Positions 17,852 to 25,834 of a stretch of DNA of 64,000 nucleotides are shown piece after piece (position 1 is the first letter of the stretch; every line of letters starts with the position of its first letter). The stretch spans positions 186,001-250,000 of the forward strand of contig NZ_VOBN01000008.1 in assembly GCF_008370045.1 (NCBI RefSeq), read 5' to 3'. The notes under the pieces are model-generated. The model worked only from the letters and a program-made list of their open reading frames with translations, had not been told where the DNA came from and did no database searches. This stretch comes from Pseudomonas sp. ANT_J12. GTDB taxonomy: Bacteria; Pseudomonadota; Gammaproteobacteria; Pseudomonadales; Pseudomonadaceae. Both the position numbers and the translations under genes were made by a program.

Positions 17852-19021
17852 ATGAATCCTGATATTCCTCTTCAACTTCTGGGCGGCATCACGGCGCGCG
17901 AATTCCTGCGTGACTACTGGCAGAAAAAACCGCTGCTGATCCGCCAGGCGATCCCTGATTTCGAAAGCCCGATCGATCCAGACGAACTGGCCGGCCTGGC
18001 GCTGGAAGAAGAAGTTGAATCGCGCCTGGTGATCGAGCACGGCGAGCGTCCCTGGGAAATGCGTCGCGGCCCGTTTGCCGAAGACGAATTCAGCAAGTTG
18101 CCGGAAACCGAATGGACCCTGCTGGTGCAAGCGGTCGACCAGTTCGTGCCAGAAGTCAGCGAACTGCTGGAGAACTTCCGCTTTCTGCCGAGCTGGCGCG
18201 TCGACGACGTGATGATCAGCTTCGCCGCCCCGGGTGGCAGCGTCGGCCCGCATTTCGATAACTACGATGTGTTCCTGCTGCAAGGTCACGGCAAGCGCAA
18301 CTGGAAGATCGGCCAGATGTGCGACTCCGAGAGCAAGCTGCTGCCACACGCGGACCTGCGCATCCTCGCCGACTTCGAAGCTACCGACGAGTGGGTCCTG
18401 GAGCCGGGCGACATGCTCTACCTGCCACCGCGCCTGGCCCATTGCGGCGTTGCGGTGGATGACTGCATGACCTACTCGGTCGGCTTCCGCGCCCCGAGCG
18501 CCTCTGAAGTGCTGACCCACTTCACCGACTTCCTCAGCCAGTTCCTGACCGATGAAGAGCGCTACACCGATGCTGACGCCCTGCCGGCGGTCGATCCGCA
18601 CCAGATTCAGCACGACGCCCTTGATCGCTTGAAAGCGTTGCTGGCCGAGCACATGAGCGACGAACGCCTGCTGCTGACCTGGTTCGGCCAGTACATGACC
18701 GAGCCGCGCTACCCGGAACTGGTGGTCGGTCCGGAAGAAATCGAGGAAGAAGACTTCCTCGCGAGCCTGGAACAAGGCGCCGTGCTGATTCGCAACCCGA
18801 GCGCGCGCATGGCCTGGTCCGAAGTCGATGACGACCTGCTGCTGTTCGCCAGCGGCCAGAGCCGTTACCTGCCGGGCAAACTGCGCGAGCTGCTGAAATT
18901 GATCTGCGCCGCCGACGCCCTGCACACCGATAACCTCGGCGACTGGCTGAAGGACGAAGACGGCCGCGGCCTGCTGTGCGAGCTGGTCAAGCAAGGCAGC
19001 CTGGGGTTTGCTGATGAATAA
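17852..19021 (+). CDS. roxA: Ribosomal protein L16 arginine hydroxylase (JmjC/cupin, YcfD/RoxA-like)
   Basis: 2-oxoglutarate/Fe(II) oxygenase of the ROX family; the E. coli homologue YcfD hydroxylates an arginine of ribosomal protein L16. The 389-residue product begins MNPDIPLQLLGGITAREFLR. The cupin core shows the iron ligands in PHFDNYDVF (His134, Asp136) and a distal ligand in RLAHCGV (His197), followed by the dimerisation and winged-helix regions to the C terminus. Length is as in the family. It overlaps by 8 nt with the GNAT gene downstream, so the two are translationally coupled. Substrate assignment rests on family membership. Confidence 0.93.
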   Translation: MNPDIPLQLLGGITAREFLRDYWQKKPLLIRQAIPDFESPIDPDELAGLALEEEVESRLVIEHGERPWEMRRGPFAEDEFSKLPETEWTLLVQAVDQFVPEVSELLENFRFLPSWRVDDVMISFAAPGGSVGPHFDNYDVFLLQGHGKRNWKIGQMCDSESKLLPHADLRILADFEATDEWVLEPGDMLYLPPRLAHCGVAVDDCMTYSVGFRAPSASEVLTHFTDFLSQFLTDEERYTDADALPAVDPHQIQHDALDRLKALLAEHMSDERLLLTWFGQYMTEPRYPELVVGPEEIEEEDFLASLEQGAVLIRNPSARMAWSEVDDDLLLFASGQSRYLPGKLRELLKLICAADALHTDNLGDWLKDEDGRGLLCELVKQGSLGFADE

Positions 19022-19439
19022 AATCCACGTTCGTGTCGCAGACTGGCAGAAGGACATCGCCGAGATCCGGCGCATTCGTGAGACGGTGTTCATCGCCGAG
19101 CAATCCGTTCCACCTGAACTGGAATGGGATGCCGATGACGCGACAGCTGTGCATTTCCTCGCTTTCGAAGGCGACTTTCCGATTGGCACCGCCCGCCTGC
19201 TGCCCGACGGGCATATTGGCCGGGTCTCGGTGCTGAAGGATTGGCGCGGCTTGAAGGTTGGCGATGCGCTGATGCAAGCGGTGATCGGTGAAGCCGAAAA
19301 GCGCGGGCTGAAGCAGCAGAAGCTGAGCGCGCAGGTGCAGGCCACGGCGTTCTATGAGCGTTTGGGCTTCAGCCTGGTCAGTGAGGAGTTCCTGGAAGCC
19401 GGGATTCCGCATGTGGACATGGTTCGGCATTCGGCCTGA
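19014..19439 (+). CDS. GNAT family N-acetyltransferase
   Basis: Acetyl-CoA-dependent acetyltransferase of unknown substrate. The 141-residue product starts inside the end of roxA (8-nt overlap) and shows the YjcF-type N terminus with the RETVFIAEQSVPPELEWD segment. The acetyl-CoA loop RVSVLKDWRGLKVGDALM and the C-terminal QATAFYERLGFSLVSEEFLE motif follow. Because it is coupled to an L16 hydroxylase gene, a ribosome-linked substrate is conceivable but not shown. A four-hairpin repeat begins 11 bp after the stop codon. Confidence 0.88.
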   Translation: MNKIHVRVADWQKDIAEIRRIRETVFIAEQSVPPELEWDADDATAVHFLAFEGDFPIGTARLLPDGHIGRVSVLKDWRGLKVGDALMQAVIGEAEKRGLKQQKLSAQVQATAFYERLGFSLVSEEFLEAGIPHVDMVRHSA

Positions 19440-19450
19440 GACACTGCACT

Positions 19451-19562
19451 GATCGTTCCCACGCTCCGCGTGGGAATGCCTCTCGGGACGCTCCGCGTCC
19501 CATCGCGGCAGGTGACGCAGAGCGTCACGGGCTGCATTCCCACGCGGAGCGTGGGAACGATC
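19451..19562. repeat. Four-hairpin GATCGTTC repeat, copy 2
   Basis: Complete element, 112 bp. Outer arms GATCGTTCCCACGC and GCGTGGGAACGATC bound four 3-nt-loop hairpins. Arm 3 here reads GTGACGC AGA GCGTCAC (19512-19528) where other copies have GGGACGC-type stems, a paired change that keeps the stem. It lies between the GNAT gene and the secretin-like gene, both on the plus strand. Confidence 0.92.
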
Positions 19563-19674
19563 ACGCCCCGCCATCTTCGGATGTCGGGGCGTTTTGCTGT
19601 CCAGGATTCAACTTGCCCCACCCCGGGCCGACAAACTGGCAATATCAAGCCTTTCGAAAGCGGAGATAACGGAC

Positions 19675-20436
19675 ATGTCCCTACGCACCCTGCTCACCAC
19701 GTTGCTGCTGACCTGCAGTTTTTCGGTCATGGCCGCCACCGAGATCGTGCCCCTGAACTACCGCACCAGCACCGATATGCTGCCGGTAGCGCAGAATTTT
19801 ATCGGCAAGGATGGCCAGGTCAGCGCCTATGGCAACCAACTGATTGTCAATGCCGATCAACGCAAGATCGACGAACTTAAGGCCTTGATCAGCCAACTCG
19901 ACGTGGCCGCCAAACGCCTGTTGATCACAGTCGACACCAACGAAAACAACTTCCAGGGTGACCAGGGCTACTCGGTGAACGGTGCCAAACCGAACCAGAC
20001 TCGGATCATCAACCGCAGCACCGACAGCCGTGACGGCGGCATTCAGCAGGTGCAGGCCAGTGAAGGCACGCCGGCGCTGATCCAGGTCGGCCAGAGCGTC
20101 CCGCTGACCAGCACGCAGACCGATACCTACGGTCGCCTGCAGAGCCAGACCGAATACCGCAACGTCACCCAAGGCTTCTACGTCACCGCCAGCGTTACCG
20201 GCGACATCGTTCATCTGGCGATCAGCACCAATCGTGACCGTATGAGCCAGGAACGTCCCGATGTAGTGAATGTGCAAAGTACCGACACAACTGTCACGGG
20301 GCGTCTGGGCGAGTGGATCACCCTGGCCGGCGTGAATCGCCAGACTCAGGCCGACAAACAGGGCCAGACCCGCAGCTACTCTACTCAGGGCCGGGATGAC
20401 ATGACCTTGCGGGTGAAAGTCGACACCCTGGACTAA
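19675..20436 (+). CDS. Orphan secretin-like periplasmic protein
   Basis: Function unknown. The product has 253 residues from the ATG at 19675, with a signal peptide (MSLRTLLTTLLLTC...VMA, cleavage near residue 21). Residues ~22-85 look like a secretin N1/NolW-type domain (TEIVPLNYRTS ... LIVNADQRKIDELKALISQLD). After an Asn-rich linker (~88-130) the C-terminal half resembles the secretin core strands: IQVGQSVPLTSTQTDTYG, NVTQGFYVTASVTGDIVHL and TDTTVTGRLGEWITLAGV. It is far shorter than real secretins (400-700 residues), lacks any pilot or secretion partner nearby, and may be a stand-alone periplasmic or outer-membrane factor. I infer the similarity by eye from strand order. Confidence 0.75.
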   Translation: MSLRTLLTTLLLTCSFSVMAATEIVPLNYRTSTDMLPVAQNFIGKDGQVSAYGNQLIVNADQRKIDELKALISQLDVAAKRLLITVDTNENNFQGDQGYSVNGAKPNQTRIINRSTDSRDGGIQQVQASEGTPALIQVGQSVPLTSTQTDTYGRLQSQTEYRNVTQGFYVTASVTGDIVHLAISTNRDRMSQERPDVVNVQSTDTTVTGRLGEWITLAGVNRQTQADKQGQTRSYSTQGRDDMTLRVKVDTLD

Positions 20437-20476
20437 AGCACCAAAAACTGACTGATAAGTCTTATTAGACTAAAGA

Positions 20477-20502
20477 TGTAGTGCTTGAAAAAAAGCACTA
20501 CA
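20477..20502. promoter_or_regulatory. Inverted repeat upstream of aceA, candidate RccR operator
   Basis: TGTAGTGCTT / AAGCACTACA, a perfect 10-bp inverted repeat with a 6-nt A-rich centre. The outer half-sites TGTAGT and ACTACA match what I recall as the half-sites of RccR, the KDPG-responsive RpiR-family regulator of glyoxylate-shunt genes in Pseudomonas. The repeat sits just upstream of the predicted aceA -35 (20509). Spacing between half-sites is 14 nt; I am not sure this equals the published spacing. Confidence 0.6.
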
Positions 20503-20508
20503 AAATGT

Positions 20509-20537
20509 TTGACGATCCAAAAAAGCAAAGGCATGAT
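20509..20537 (+). promoter_or_regulatory. Putative sigma70 promoter of aceA
   Basis: TTGACG (20509-20514), 17-nt spacer, CATGAT (20532-20537). The -35 matches 5 of 6 and the -10 matches 4 of 6 consensus positions. It predicts transcription from about 20544 and an aceA leader of nearly 390 nt. Confidence 0.55.
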
Positions 20538-20935
20538 GGCCTCGCTCCCGCTAATCAGGGGCCCTGGCAAGGGCCTTCGAGGCGCCGCTCGCATCTACCC
20601 CGCGAGACGCTTCGTGTCTGTACCGCCCACAAGGTGTGTTTGACGAGGTTGCCGACTGGAACGAAGTTGTCCCGAGGGACGGAAGCGTAATTAGGTAACC
20701 CGGCACCACTCTGATGTTCGCACCAAGGCCCACGATGCCCGAATGCGCCCGCCAGTTCGCCCTTACCTGCTCACTTCCCCTCGAGCCCATCGTTCATCCC
20801 GTCGCCATCCCCGCCAAATCCGACTTGACCGCCTAAGCTTCTGGTCAGCGAGCAGCCTTTTACGCTTCCTTGATAGGCGTAACCGGCAGGAGCAGGAATT
20901 TTCCACCCAAGACCTATGCGACGAGGTTTATCTCC
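20538..20935 (+). other. Long non-coding leader of aceA
   Basis: About 400 bp between the predicted promoter and the aceA start, with no credible gene. It begins with GC-rich self-complementary sequence (GGGGCCCTGGCAAGGGCC near 20560) and further short dyads. It could be a structured 5' UTR or hold a separate small RNA; I see no internal terminator with a T run. An independent promoter closer to aceA cannot be excluded. Confidence 0.4.
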
Positions 20936-22261
20936 ATGGCACTGACACGCGAACAGCAAATTGCAGCCCTCGAAAAAGATTGGGCTGAAAACCCACGCTG
21001 GAAAGGCGTGACACGCGCTTACTCCGCTGCTGACGTCGTCCGCCTGCGCGGCTCGGTTCAACCTGAGCACACCTTTGCAAAACTGGGCGCCGAGAAGCTG
21101 TGGAACCTGGTCACCCAGGGTGCCCACCCGTCCTTCCGCCCTGAGAAAGATTTCGTCAACTGCATGGGCGCCCTGACCGGCGGCCAGGCTGTACAACAGG
21201 TCAAGGCCGGTATCCAGGCGATTTACCTGTCGGGCTGGCAGGTTGCTGCGGACAACAACTCCGCCGAATCGATGTACCCGGACCAGTCCCTGTACCCAGT
21301 GGATTCGGTTCCAACCGTGGTCAAGCGCATCAACAACTCGTTCCGTCGTGCCGACCAGATCCAGTGGAAAGCCGGTAAAGGTCCGGGCGACGAAGGCTAC
21401 ATCGACTACTTCGCACCGATCGTGGCTGACGCTGAAGCCGGTTTCGGCGGCGTACTGAACGCTTACGAGCTGATGAAAAGCATGATCGAAGCAGGCGCCG
21501 CCGGCGTTCACTTCGAAGACCAACTGGCTTCCGTGAAAAAATGCGGCCACATGGGCGGCAAAGTACTGGTTCCTACCCAGGAAGCTGTACAGAAGCTGAC
21601 CGCTGCTCGTCTGGCGGCTGACGTTGCCGGTACGCCGACCATCATCCTGGCTCGTACCGACGCTAACGCGGCTGACCTGCTGACTTCCGATTGCGACCCG
21701 TACGACCAGCCATTCGTGACTGGCGAACGCACCCAGGAAGGCTTCTACAAAGTACGCGCCGGCCTCGACCAGGCCATCGCTCGCGGCCTGGCCTATGCGC
21801 CGTACGCCGACCTGATCTGGTGCGAAACCGCCAAGCCGGATCTGGACGAAGCTCGTCGCTTCGCTGAAGCGATCAAAAAGGAATACCCGGACCAACTGCT
21901 GTCGTACAACTGCTCGCCTTCCTTCAACTGGAAGAAAAACCTGGACGACGCGACCATCGCCAAGTTCCAGCGCGAACTGTCCGCCATGGGCTACAAGCAC
22001 CAGTTCATCACCCTGGCCGGCATTCACAACATGTGGCACAGCATGTTCAACCTGGCGCACGACTACGCCCGCAACGACATGACTGCCTACGTGAAGCTGC
22101 AGGAACAAGAGTTCGCTGACGCGGCCAAGGGTTACACCTTCGTGGCTCACCAGCAGGAAGTGGGCACCGGCTACTTCGATGACATGACCACCGTGATTCA
22201 AGGTGGCTCGTCCTCGGTAACCGCGCTGACCGGTTCGACTGAAGAAGAACAGTTCCACTGA
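20936..22261 (+). CDS. aceA: Isocitrate lyase
   Basis: Splits isocitrate into succinate and glyoxylate, the entry to the glyoxylate shunt used on acetate and fatty acids. The 441-residue product begins MALTREQQIAALEKDWAENP, preceded by an ACGAGG ribosome-binding site. The catalytic loop KKCGHMGGK is intact (Cys203), as are VADAEAGFGG (metal site) and YNCSPSFNWKKNLDD. The length is near E. coli AceA (434) and shorter than the 531-residue type I recall for P. aeruginosa at the same locus, so the subtype differs between lineages. The competing enzymes Icd and Idh are encoded 9-11 kb upstream. Confidence 0.97.
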   Translation: MALTREQQIAALEKDWAENPRWKGVTRAYSAADVVRLRGSVQPEHTFAKLGAEKLWNLVTQGAHPSFRPEKDFVNCMGALTGGQAVQQVKAGIQAIYLSGWQVAADNNSAESMYPDQSLYPVDSVPTVVKRINNSFRRADQIQWKAGKGPGDEGYIDYFAPIVADAEAGFGGVLNAYELMKSMIEAGAAGVHFEDQLASVKKCGHMGGKVLVPTQEAVQKLTAARLAADVAGTPTIILARTDANAADLLTSDCDPYDQPFVTGERTQEGFYKVRAGLDQAIARGLAYAPYADLIWCETAKPDLDEARRFAEAIKKEYPDQLLSYNCSPSFNWKKNLDDATIAKFQRELSAMGYKHQFITLAGIHNMWHSMFNLAHDYARNDMTAYVKLQEQEFADAAKGYTFVAHQQEVGTGYFDDMTTVIQGGSSSVTALTGSTEEEQFH

Positions 22262-22321
22262 TACCTGAGCAAACGGTCGTTGCGGACCCGATAGAAAGCT
22301 AACCGCAACGTCGCACAACTA

Positions 22322-22350
22322 ACGCCCCGACTGGTTCGGGGCGTTTTTTT
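22322..22350 (+). terminator. Intrinsic terminator after aceA
   Basis: Stem ACGCCCCGA / TCGGGGCGT followed by seven Ts. Confidence 0.92.
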
Positions 22351-22370
22351 GCCCGAAATTCACCCCCCCC

Positions 22371-22461
22371 TGTAGGAGCGAGGCTTGCCCGCGAAGGGGA
22401 CGCCGCGGTGCATCAGGGAAACCGCGTCATCGTTCATCGCGGGCAAGCCTTGCCCCTACAA
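22371..22461. repeat. REPIN (TGTAGGAGCGAGG type)
   Basis: Left unit TGTAGGAGCGAGGCTTGCCC and right unit GCGGGCAAGCCTTGCCCCTA in inverted orientation, about 40 bp apart. The right unit is slightly diverged (CCTTGCCCC instead of CCTCGCTCC). Confidence 0.85.
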
Positions 22462-22876
22462 GAGCGGTGGCAAAAAACATTGATCCAGAGCGGTATCGCG
22501 ATCAGAAAAACGCGGTAAAACGGGCAACGCTGCTACTTGCAGTAACGGCTATATAAGACAACTTCCCAACCCCTCACCCGTTAAACAGTTTAAAAACCGA
22601 GCCAAACAGTATTGATTATCATTTAGACGCAACTATGTTCGTTACATTTCCTACAAAACAATATTGATGAAAAACCGGCTAATGCCCGCATGGCATGGGC
22701 TACAGGGCTGTGGAGGTGTGCTATGTCCTTATTCCTATAAATAATTTCGCTATAGGAATTTTACTTGCACGGTGTTGTGCCATAAAATCACCGCGATTGA
22801 TTGCTGCGACATATCGTCACTGCTTTGTTTCTTTATCAAGCTCAGAGACCTTTGCTCTCTGTTAAGGATTACCAGC
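22462..22876 (+). promoter_or_regulatory. nuo operon upstream region with putative promoter
   Basis: An A+T-rich, gene-free stretch of 415 bp before nuoA. The best promoter-like pair is TTTACT (22760-22765), 17-nt spacer, TAAAAT (22783-22788), which would start transcripts near 22795, about 80 nt before nuoA. I find no convincing Anr box (TTGAT-N4-ATCAA). The rest is unexplained and may hold regulator sites. Confidence 0.5.
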
Positions 22877-23290
22877 ATGCCCGAAGCGACAGGACTCATG
22901 GCCCACAACTGGGGCTTTGCCATTTTCCTTCTGGGCGTTGTCGGCCTTTGCGCCTTCATGCTCGGCGTCTCCAGCCTCCTCGGGTCAAAAGCCTGGGGCC
23001 GCAGCAAAAACGAACCGTTCGAGTCCGGCATGCTACCTACAGGTGGCGCCCGCTTGCGGCTCTCAGCCAAATTCTATCTGGTCGCGATGCTCTTCGTGAT
23101 CTTCGATATCGAAGCCCTCTTTCTCTTTGCCTGGTCTGTGTCCGTCCGCGAAAGCGGCTGGACCGGATTCGTCGAAGCTCTCGTTTTCATAGCAATTCTG
23201 TTGGCAGGTCTTGTCTACCTGTTCCGAGTGGGCGCCCTTGACTGGGCTCCGGAAGCTCGTCGCAAGCGGCAGGCGAAGCTGAAACAATGA
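22877..23290 (+). CDS. nuoA: NADH-quinone oxidoreductase subunit A
   Basis: Small membrane subunit of respiratory complex I at the junction of the membrane and peripheral arms. The 137-residue product, from the ATG at 22877 with an AAGGA ribosome-binding site, has three transmembrane segments (about 11-35, 68-90 and 98-120). The conserved loop contains SKNEPFESGM and a following FYLVAMLFVIFDIEALFLF. It is the first gene of the 13-gene nuo operon. An upstream in-frame ATG at 22772 lies in the leader and is not used by the family. Confidence 0.96.
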   Translation: MPEATGLMAHNWGFAIFLLGVVGLCAFMLGVSSLLGSKAWGRSKNEPFESGMLPTGGARLRLSAKFYLVAMLFVIFDIEALFLFAWSVSVRESGWTGFVEALVFIAILLAGLVYLFRVGALDWAPEARRKRQAKLKQ

Positions 23291-23300
23291 GGCTTTGGCA

Positions 23301-23975
23301 ATGCAATACAATCTCACCAGGATCGACCCCGATGCTCCTAACGAGCAGTATCCGATTGGCGAGCGGGAAACCGTTTCCGATCCGTTAGAAGATCAAGTCC
23401 ACAAAAACATCTTCATGGGCAAGCTCGAAGACGTGCTTAACGGCACGATCAACTGGGGGCGCAAGAACTCCCTGTGGCCGTATAACTTCGGTCTTTCGTG
23501 CTGCTACGTGGAAATGACCACCGCCTTCACGGCGCCCCACGACATCGCGCGCTTTGGCGCCGAAGTTATCCGGGCATCGCCGCGTCAGGCGGATTTCATG
23601 GTTATCGCCGGTACCTGCTTCATCAAGATGGCGCCGATCATTCAGCGTCTCTACGAGCAAATGCTCGAACCGAAATGGGTTATCTCCATGGGTTCGTGCG
23701 CCAACTCCGGTGGCATGTACGACATCTACTCCGTCGTTCAAGGGGTGGACAAGTTCCTGCCCGTGGACGTCTACGTGCCTGGCTGCCCGCCCCGTCCCGA
23801 AGCTTTTCTGCAAGGCTTGATGCTCTTGCAAGAGTCGATTGGACAGGAGCGTCGTCCGCTTTCCTGGGTCGTCGGTGATCAAGGCGTTTATCGCGCCGAG
23901 ATGCCTTCGCAAAAGGAACAGCGCCGCGAACAGCGAATCGCAGTCACCAACCTGCGCAGCCCCGACGAAGTCTGA
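23301..23975 (+). CDS. nuoB: NADH-quinone oxidoreductase subunit B
   Basis: Peripheral subunit carrying iron-sulfur cluster N2, the last centre before quinone. The 224-residue product starts at the ATG at 23301, 10 bp after nuoA; an in-frame TTG two codons earlier is less likely. The tandem cysteines in LSCCYVEMTTAF and the further ligands in GTCFIKMAP and VPGCPPRPEAF form the N2 site. Both ends are extended a little relative to the shortest homologues, as usual in gammaproteobacteria. A 72-bp gap separates it from nuoCD. Confidence 0.97.
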   Translation: MQYNLTRIDPDAPNEQYPIGERETVSDPLEDQVHKNIFMGKLEDVLNGTINWGRKNSLWPYNFGLSCCYVEMTTAFTAPHDIARFGAEVIRASPRQADFMVIAGTCFIKMAPIIQRLYEQMLEPKWVISMGSCANSGGMYDIYSVVQGVDKFLPVDVYVPGCPPRPEAFLQGLMLLQESIGQERRPLSWVVGDQGVYRAEMPSQKEQRREQRIAVTNLRSPDEV

Positions 23976-24047
23976 TCCAGCTCTGCTTCTTTTACAGAAC
24001 GAGACACTGGCTTCATTCTTTACGTTGACCGAAAGCGATAAATAACC

Positions 24048-25832
24048 ATGACTACAGGCAGTGCTCTGTACATCCCGCCTTATAAGGCAGACGACCAGGA
24101 TGTGGTCGTCGAACTGAACAACCGTTTTGGCCCCGAGGCGTTCACCGCCCAGCCTACCCGCACCGGCATGCCGGTGCTTTGGGTTGCCCGCGCCAAACTC
24201 GTCGAAGTCCTGACCTTCCTGCGCAACCTGCCCAAGCCGTACGTCATGCTCTATGACTTGCACGGCGTGGACGAGCGTCTGCGCACCAAGCGTCAAGGGC
24301 TGCCAAGCGGCGCCGACTTCACTGTGTTCTATCACTTGATGTCGATCGAACGTAATAGTGACGTGATGATCAAGGTCGCCTTGTCCGAGAGCGACCTCAG
24401 CGTGCCGACCGTGACCGGCCTCTGGCCGAACGCCAACTGGTACGAGCGCGAAGTGTGGGACATGTACGGGATCGACTTCAAAGGTCACCCGCACCTGACC
24501 CGCATCATGATGCCGCCGACCTGGGAAGGTCACCCGCTGCGCAAGGACTTCCCGGCCCGTGCCACCGAATTCGACCCGTTCACCCTGAACCTGGCCAAGC
24601 AACAGCTTGAGGAAGAAGCCGCACGCTTCAAGCCTGAAGACTGGGGCATGAAGCGTTCCGGGGCGAACGAGGACTACATGTTCCTCAACCTCGGTCCCAA
24701 CCACCCTTCCGCTCACGGTGCGTTCCGCATCATCCTGCAGCTGGACGGTGAAGAAATCGTCGATTGCGTGCCGGACGTTGGCTACCACCACCGTGGTGCC
24801 GAGAAGATGGCCGAGCGTCAGTCCTGGCACAGTTTCATCCCGTACACCGACCGTATCGACTACCTCGGCGGCGTGATGAACAACCTGCCGTACGTGCTCT
24901 CGGTCGAGAAGCTGGCCGGCATCAAGGTGCCTGAGAAGGTCGACGTCATCCGCATCATGATGGCCGAGTTCTTCCGGATCACCAGCCACCTGCTGTTCCT
25001 GGGGACGTACATCCAGGACGTTGGCGCCATGACCCCGGTGTTCTTCACCTTCACCGACCGCCAGAAGGCGTACACGGTGATCGAAGCCATCACCGGTTTC
25101 CGTCTGCACCCGGCCTGGTACCGCATCGGCGGCGTCGCCCACGACCTGCCGCGCGGCTGGGAAAAACTGGTGAAAGACTTCGTCGAGTGGATGCCAAAGC
25201 GTCTGGACGAATACCAGAAAGCCGCCCTCGACAACAGCATCCTCAAGGGCCGGACCATCGGCGTCGCGGCCTACAACACCAAAGAAGCCCTGGAATGGGG
25301 CGTCACCGGTGCCGGCCTGCGTTCGACCGGTTGCGACTTCGACCTGCGTAAAGCACGTCCGTACTCCGGCTACGAGAACTTCGAATTCGAAGTTCCGCTG
25401 GCGGCCAATGGCGATGCCTACGACCGTTGCATCGTGCGCGTCGAAGAAATGCGCCAGAGCCTGAAGATCATCGAGCAGTGCATGCGCAACATGCCGGAAG
25501 GCCCGTACAAGGCGGATCACCCGCTGACCACGCCGCCGCCCAAAGAACGCACGCTGCAGCACATCGAGACCTTGATCACGCACTTCCTGCAAGTTTCGTG
25601 GGGCCCGGTCATGCCGGCCAACGAATCCTTCCAGATGATCGAAGCGACCAAGGGCATCAACAGTTATTACCTGACGAGCGATGGCGGCACCATGAGCTAC
25701 CGCACCCGGATTCGTACCCCAAGCTTCCCGCACTTGCAGCAGATCCCTTCGGTGATCAAAGGCAGCATGGTCGCGGACTTGATCGCGTACCTGGGTAGTA
25801 TCGATTTCGTTATGGCCGACGTGGACCGCTAA
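24048..25832 (+). CDS. nuoC: NADH-quinone oxidoreductase fused subunits C and D
   Basis: Fusion of NuoC (30-kDa type, residues ~1-190) and NuoD (49-kDa type, ~195-594), the usual state in enterics and pseudomonads (also written nuoCD). NuoD lines the quinone-binding cavity with NuoB. The NuoC part has WYEREVWDMYGIDFKGHP. The NuoD part begins around NEDYMFLNLGPNHPSAHG, where the His and Asp/Tyr quinone-site residues lie, and includes VGYHHRGAEKMAE. The C terminus ends YLGSIDFVMADVDR. nuoE starts 2 bp after the stop codon. Confidence 0.97.
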   Translation: MTTGSALYIPPYKADDQDVVVELNNRFGPEAFTAQPTRTGMPVLWVARAKLVEVLTFLRNLPKPYVMLYDLHGVDERLRTKRQGLPSGADFTVFYHLMSIERNSDVMIKVALSESDLSVPTVTGLWPNANWYEREVWDMYGIDFKGHPHLTRIMMPPTWEGHPLRKDFPARATEFDPFTLNLAKQQLEEEAARFKPEDWGMKRSGANEDYMFLNLGPNHPSAHGAFRIILQLDGEEIVDCVPDVGYHHRGAEKMAERQSWHSFIPYTDRIDYLGGVMNNLPYVLSVEKLAGIKVPEKVDVIRIMMAEFFRITSHLLFLGTYIQDVGAMTPVFFTFTDRQKAYTVIEAITGFRLHPAWYRIGGVAHDLPRGWEKLVKDFVEWMPKRLDEYQKAALDNSILKGRTIGVAAYNTKEALEWGVTGAGLRSTGCDFDLRKARPYSGYENFEFEVPLAANGDAYDRCIVRVEEMRQSLKIIEQCMRNMPEGPYKADHPLTTPPPKERTLQHIETLITHFLQVSWGPVMPANESFQMIEATKGINSYYLTSDGGTMSYRTRIRTPSFPHLQQIPSVIKGSMVADLIAYLGSIDFVMADVDR

Positions 25833-25834
25833 GC

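Noticed and set aside
20481..20690. Short plus-strand open frame (69 codons) in the aceA leader
   Set aside because: It begins at a TTG within the inverted-repeat operator, before the predicted transcription start, and has no ribosome-binding site or recognisable similarity.
22583..22640. Anr/Fnr box in front of nuoA (TTGATTATCAT near 22609)
   Set aside because: The right half-site does not match ATCAA at the required spacing.
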